NCBI GenBank assembly: GCA_963774415.1 | Contig: CAVZEU010000003.1 | Location: forward strand, 62,001 to 126,000 | Length of the DNA: 64,000 nucleotides | Direction of reading: 5' to 3' | DNA from: SZUA-36 sp963774415 | GTDB taxonomy: Bacteria; Pseudomonadota; Gammaproteobacteria; Xanthomonadales; SZUA-36 | Shown here: positions 61,422 to 64,000 of the stretch, in pieces | Numbering within the stretch: position 1 is the first letter of the stretch | Layout: each line of letters opens with the position of its first letter | Position numbers and translations under genes: made by a program | Notes under the pieces: generated by a model | The model's input: only the letters and a program-made list of their open reading frames with translations | The model's database searches: none | What the model was told of the DNA's origin: nothing

Positions 61422-63124
61422 GCCTGCTTCTCTGCGGCAGCGGTCTTTTCGCTGTCCTTTGCATACCCGTCCCGGTGCACGGAACGCACCGCGCGCCCCG
61501 AAGGGTCGTCCATTTCCTGCAGGCTGCTGTCCCAGAGCACGGCCTCGGGCGTACTGCAGGCCACCGACGGCCCCCCGGGCACGGTTTCGGCCGCGCTGGC
61601 CAGTGGGAAGTGTTTCTCGAACAGGCGCCTGAAGAGGTAGGCCTCCTTGCTTTGCGGCGGGTTGAACGGAAAGCGCCGCGCCGCGTAGGCCATCTGCCGG
61701 TCACTGACCTCGGCGGCGGCAAATTCCCGCAGGCCGTCGATCCAGCTGTAGCCGACGCCGTCCGAGAACTGTTCCTTCTGGCGCCAGGCGATTTCTTCCG
61801 GCAGCATGTCGCTGAAGGCCTCGCGCAGTACCTGCTTTTCCATTTTGCCCGCGGAAATCATCTTGTCCTTCGGGTTGATCGACATCGCGACATCCAGGAA
61901 CCCGCGGTCCAGAAACGGCACCCGCGCCTCCACGCCCCACGCCGCCATGGCCTTGTTGGCCCGCAGGCAATCGTAGCTGTGCAACCGGAACAGTTTGCGT
62001 ACGGTTTCCTCGTGGAAGGCCCTGGCATCGGGCGCCTTGTGGAAGTACAGGTAGCCGCCGAATATTTCATCGGCGCCCTCGCCCGAAAGCACCATCTTGA
62101 TACCCATGGCGCGAATTTTCCGGGCCAGCATGTACATCGGCGTGGCGGCCCGAATCGTCGTGACGTCATAGGTCTCGAGGTGATATACGACTTCGTCGAG
62201 CGCGTCCAGGCCCTCCTGCAAGGTGAACGTGAAGCCGTGGTGCACGGTGCCGATGTGTGCCGCCGCCTTCGCCGCGGCGGCGAGGTCCGGGGAGCCCTCC
62301 AGTCCGATCGCGAAAGAATGCAGGCGCGGCCACCAGGCGGGGCTGCGTTCACGGTCTTCGACCCGCATTTGGGCGTGTTGCTGCGTAATGGCGGCCACGA
62401 TCGAGGAGTCCAGCCCGCCGGACAGCAATACGCCGTACGGCACGTCGGTCATCAGGTGGCTGACGACGGATTTTTCCAGCGCGTCGCGGACCGCCTGGAT
62501 ACTGGTTTCGGCGTTTTCCACGTTTTCGAATTCCTGCCAGGGCCGCTCGTAGTAACGCGTTGGCGCACTGTCGCCGCTCAGCCAGTAATGCCCAGGCGGA
62601 AACTCCGACACCACGCTGCAGACGTCGATCAGGGCCTTCATCTCCGAGGCCACGTACAGTTGCTGCGCCTCGTCAAAACCGTAATACAGCGGAATGATGC
62701 CGATCGGGTCGCGGGCGATCAGGTAGCGGTCCGCCTCGTCGTCATACAAGACAAAGGCGAACATGCCCTCGAGGTCGTTCAAAAAGTCCGCGCCCCTTTC
62801 CAGGTACAGCGGCAGGATGACTTCGCAATCGGACTCCGTGGCAAAAGGGTATTTCCGGGCCAGGCGTTTGCGCAGCGAGCGGTGATTGTAGATCTCGCCG
62901 TTGACGGCCAGCGCCTGCCGGCCGTCCGCGGTCAGCAGCGGTTGCGCTCCCGTGTTGACATCGACGATGGCCAGCCGCTCATGCGCCAGCACCGCGCGCT
63001 CAAAGGTGGTGATCCCGCTCCAGTCGGGGCCGCGATGGCGCTGCAGGCGCGACTGCTGCAGCGCCAGTTGACGCAACTCGCCGGAATCCCCGCTGATTTC
63101 GAGTATGGAAAATATGGAACACAT
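61415..63124 (-). CDS. asnB: Asparagine synthase (glutamine-hydrolysing)
   Basis: A 569-residue enzyme. The start at 63124 is fixed by the sequence MCSIFSI, where Cys2 is the glutaminase nucleophile. The N-terminal domain has RLAIVDVNTGAQPL and NGEIYNH. The synthetase domain has the PP-loop GVLLSGGLDSSIVAAI and later LSGEGADEIFGGYLY. It converts aspartate and glutamine to asparagine. It overlaps thrA by seven bases, so asparagine and threonine synthesis from aspartate are joined in one transcript. Confidence 0.95.
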   Translation of the reverse strand: MCSIFSILEISGDSGELRQLALQQSRLQRHRGPDWSGITTFERAVLAHERLAIVDVNTGAQPLLTADGRQALAVNGEIYNHRSLRKRLARKYPFATESDCEVILPLYLERGADFLNDLEGMFAFVLYDDEADRYLIARDPIGIIPLYYGFDEAQQLYVASEMKALIDVCSVVSEFPPGHYWLSGDSAPTRYYERPWQEFENVENAETSIQAVRDALEKSVVSHLMTDVPYGVLLSGGLDSSIVAAITQQHAQMRVEDRERSPAWWPRLHSFAIGLEGSPDLAAAAKAAAHIGTVHHGFTFTLQEGLDALDEVVYHLETYDVTTIRAATPMYMLARKIRAMGIKMVLSGEGADEIFGGYLYFHKAPDARAFHEETVRKLFRLHSYDCLRANKAMAAWGVEARVPFLDRGFLDVAMSINPKDKMISAGKMEKQVLREAFSDMLPEEIAWRQKEQFSDGVGYSWIDGLREFAAAEVSDRQMAYAARRFPFNPPQSKEAYLFRRLFEKHFPLASAAETVPGGPSVACSTPEAVLWDSSLQEMDDPSGRAVRSVHRDGYAKDSEKTAAAEKQAC

Positions 63125-63212
63125 GACAAATCCCCGAGAGCACCATCCTGCTTGCATGATACTCAGGCTGGCGCCCGCATGGAACCACCAATCCCGACTG
63201 ATGGCAAAATAA

Positions 63213-63243
63213 TGCCGGAGCCGCGGAAAATGCTTTTCCGGCA
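63213..63243. repeat. Inverted repeat upstream of asnB
   Basis: TGCCGGA at 63213-63219 pairs with TCCGGCA at 63237-63243, and an inner pair GGAAAA/TTTTCC lies inside. It could be a weak terminator for the korB transcript or a control site for asnB. No T-run follows directly. Confidence 0.35.
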
Positions 63244-63312
63244 AGGGCTTCAGGGATCGCTATCGGGCCGAATCGAAGCCCGGGTCGGGGCCTTTGTCGA
63301 GGCAGCGGCGCC

Positions 63313-64000
63313 TTACCACATACGCCGCTGGAGATCCGCCAGCGCCTCGGCGCCGGGGTTCAGCTCGTCGAAGCCGATGTCCTTCAGCGGCACCGGCGTG
63401 GTGCCGTATATCGCGTGCATATCCGGCAGGTCTTCGTTGATGAACAGCAGGCCGGTCACGACCTCGCCGCGCGCACGGTGTTGTTCGAGATAACGCATGA
63501 CCTTGCTGCGGTTGGTCGGGTCATAACCGTTGTCGGCCTTTTTGAGTACGAGCTTGGATCCGTCATGCAGTTCCACGACGGTGCTCTCGCCCTCGGCGTA
63601 GGTGGCTTTGATTTCGTCCGCCGGGGGCACGAAATCGGCCTGGGAGGCGGGCCGGTAATGTTCCCGCGTGTAAATGTAGCTCTTGGTGGAGCCGACGTGG
63701 TTGTTGAAGGTCACGCAGGGTGACACCACGTCGATCACCGCGCAGCCCGGATGCGTGACGCCGGCCTTGATCAGCGTGACCAGCTGCTCGCGGTCGCCGG
63801 AAAAACTGCGCGCCACGAAACTGCCGCCCAGCGAAATTGCGGTGGAAACCGAGTCGATATTTTTCCACTGGTTGACGGCCCCTTTCTTGGACTTGCTGCC
63901 CTTGTCCGCGGCGGCCGAAAACTGGCCCTTGGTCAGCCCGTAGACACCATTGTTCTCGATGATATAGAGCATGTTGATGTTGCGCCGCACGGCATGGCCG
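63313..64000 (-). CDS. korB: 2-oxoacid:ferredoxin oxidoreductase beta subunit, cut by the window edge
   Basis: The frame runs past base 64000, so the N-terminal third is missing. The visible 229 residues contain AVRRNINMLYIIENNGVYGLTKGQFS, the end of the thiamine-diphosphate-binding region with its conserved NNxxYGLTKGQ, and then the C-terminal domain with VSPCVTFNN and FVPPADEIKATY. This matches KorB/OforB, which with the alpha subunit decarboxylates 2-oxoglutarate or pyruvate to acyl-CoA and reduces ferredoxin. The alpha subunit gene would be expected just outside the window. Confidence 0.9.
   Translation of the reverse strand, partial: GHAVRRNINMLYIIENNGVYGLTKGQFSAAADKGSKSKKGAVNQWKNIDSVSTAISLGGSFVARSFSGDREQLVTLIKAGVTHPGCAVIDVVSPCVTFNNHVGSTKSYIYTREHYRPASQADFVPPADEIKATYAEGESTVVELHDGSKLVLKKADNGYDPTNRSKVMRYLEQHRARGEVVTGLLFINEDLPDMHAIYGTTPVPLKDIGFDELNPGAEALADLQRRMW

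Noticed and set aside
59172..63493. Long plus-strand open frames opposite thrA and asnB
   Set aside because: Both are antisense to unmistakable biosynthetic enzymes and show no protein features.
1..64000. CRISPR arrays, tRNA, rRNA, tmRNA, SRP or RNase P RNA genes
   Set aside because: I looked for regular spacer repeats, T-loop-like GGTTCGA segments and the conserved cores of these RNAs and found none; a covariance search would be decisive.

Overview
The window is a dense, GC-rich bacterial chromosome segment with about 56 protein genes, short intergenic gaps, no rRNA or tRNA that I could find, and no phage, plasmid or CRISPR structure. The gene content points to a gammaproteobacterium: a bifunctional ThrA with ThrB and ThrC, CbpA/CbpM, SrkA, SlyX, an NnrS protein, Bcr/CflA and a TMEM165/GDT1 protein. 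The many secreted peptidases (M48, M20, M28, two DUF885 proteins) suggest a marine or soil heterotroph of the Woeseiales/Chromatiales/Xanthomonadales kind. That placement is inference from gene content only.

Layout. 1-9.3 kb: end of a PhzF-like gene, M48 protease, SlyD-type isomerase, Vgb-like propeller, luciferase-like oxidoreductase, secreted DUF4399, DUF885 and TPR proteins, then a hairpin-rich dispersed repeat. 9.4-13.3 kb: a four-gene, translationally coupled operon that reads as trans-4-hydroxyproline catabolism with its own GntR regulator. 13.3-13.6 kb: a 264-bp element with nested inverted repeats touching the stop of a DUF4097 gene. 14-23.8 kb: acetyltransferase, a second DUF885 lipoprotein, a divergent peptide transporter/M20 peptidase pair with twin palindromes between them, EgtD-like methyltransferase, CDF transporter, GDT1 protein and IlvE. 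23.8-24.5 kb: a sigma-54-like promoter, a G-run-rich stretch and a strong terminator, the best candidate for an undescribed RNA. 24.5-36.2 kb: NYN/LOTUS protein, ClC channel, SrkA, a reductive-dehalogenase-like iron-sulfur protein, SlyX/VOC pair, dienelactone hydrolase, cyclophilin, a KAP NTPase with an embedded EF-hand, and an ABC exporter. 36.3-40.4 kb: an FMN alpha-hydroxyacid oxidase, IlvD, and a palindromic element that carries another palindromic element inside it. 40.4-53 kb: DUF3014, methyltransferase, CbpA/CbpM, a remnant of a MacB-type permease, TlpA-like, SDR, serine hydrolase and MFS pair, peroxiredoxin-like, NnrS, YgjP-like and M28 proteins. 53-55.3 kb: a terminator-bounded short frame followed by a protein that looks like a PqqD/RRE domain fused to a glycosyltransferase. 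55.5-63.1 kb: NmrA-like protein and an asnB-thrA-thrB-thrC cluster. 63.3 kb to the end: 2-oxoacid:ferredoxin oxidoreductase beta subunit, cut by the window.

How the genes work together. asnB, thrABC, ilvD and ilvE make aspartate-family and branched-chain amino acids. The hydroxyproline operon and the peptidases and peptide transporter suggest growth on protein or collagen-like material. Two families of small palindromic elements and one dispersed hairpin repeat sit mainly at gene ends; one family inserts at TA and abuts or forms the stop codons of both ilvD and thrB.
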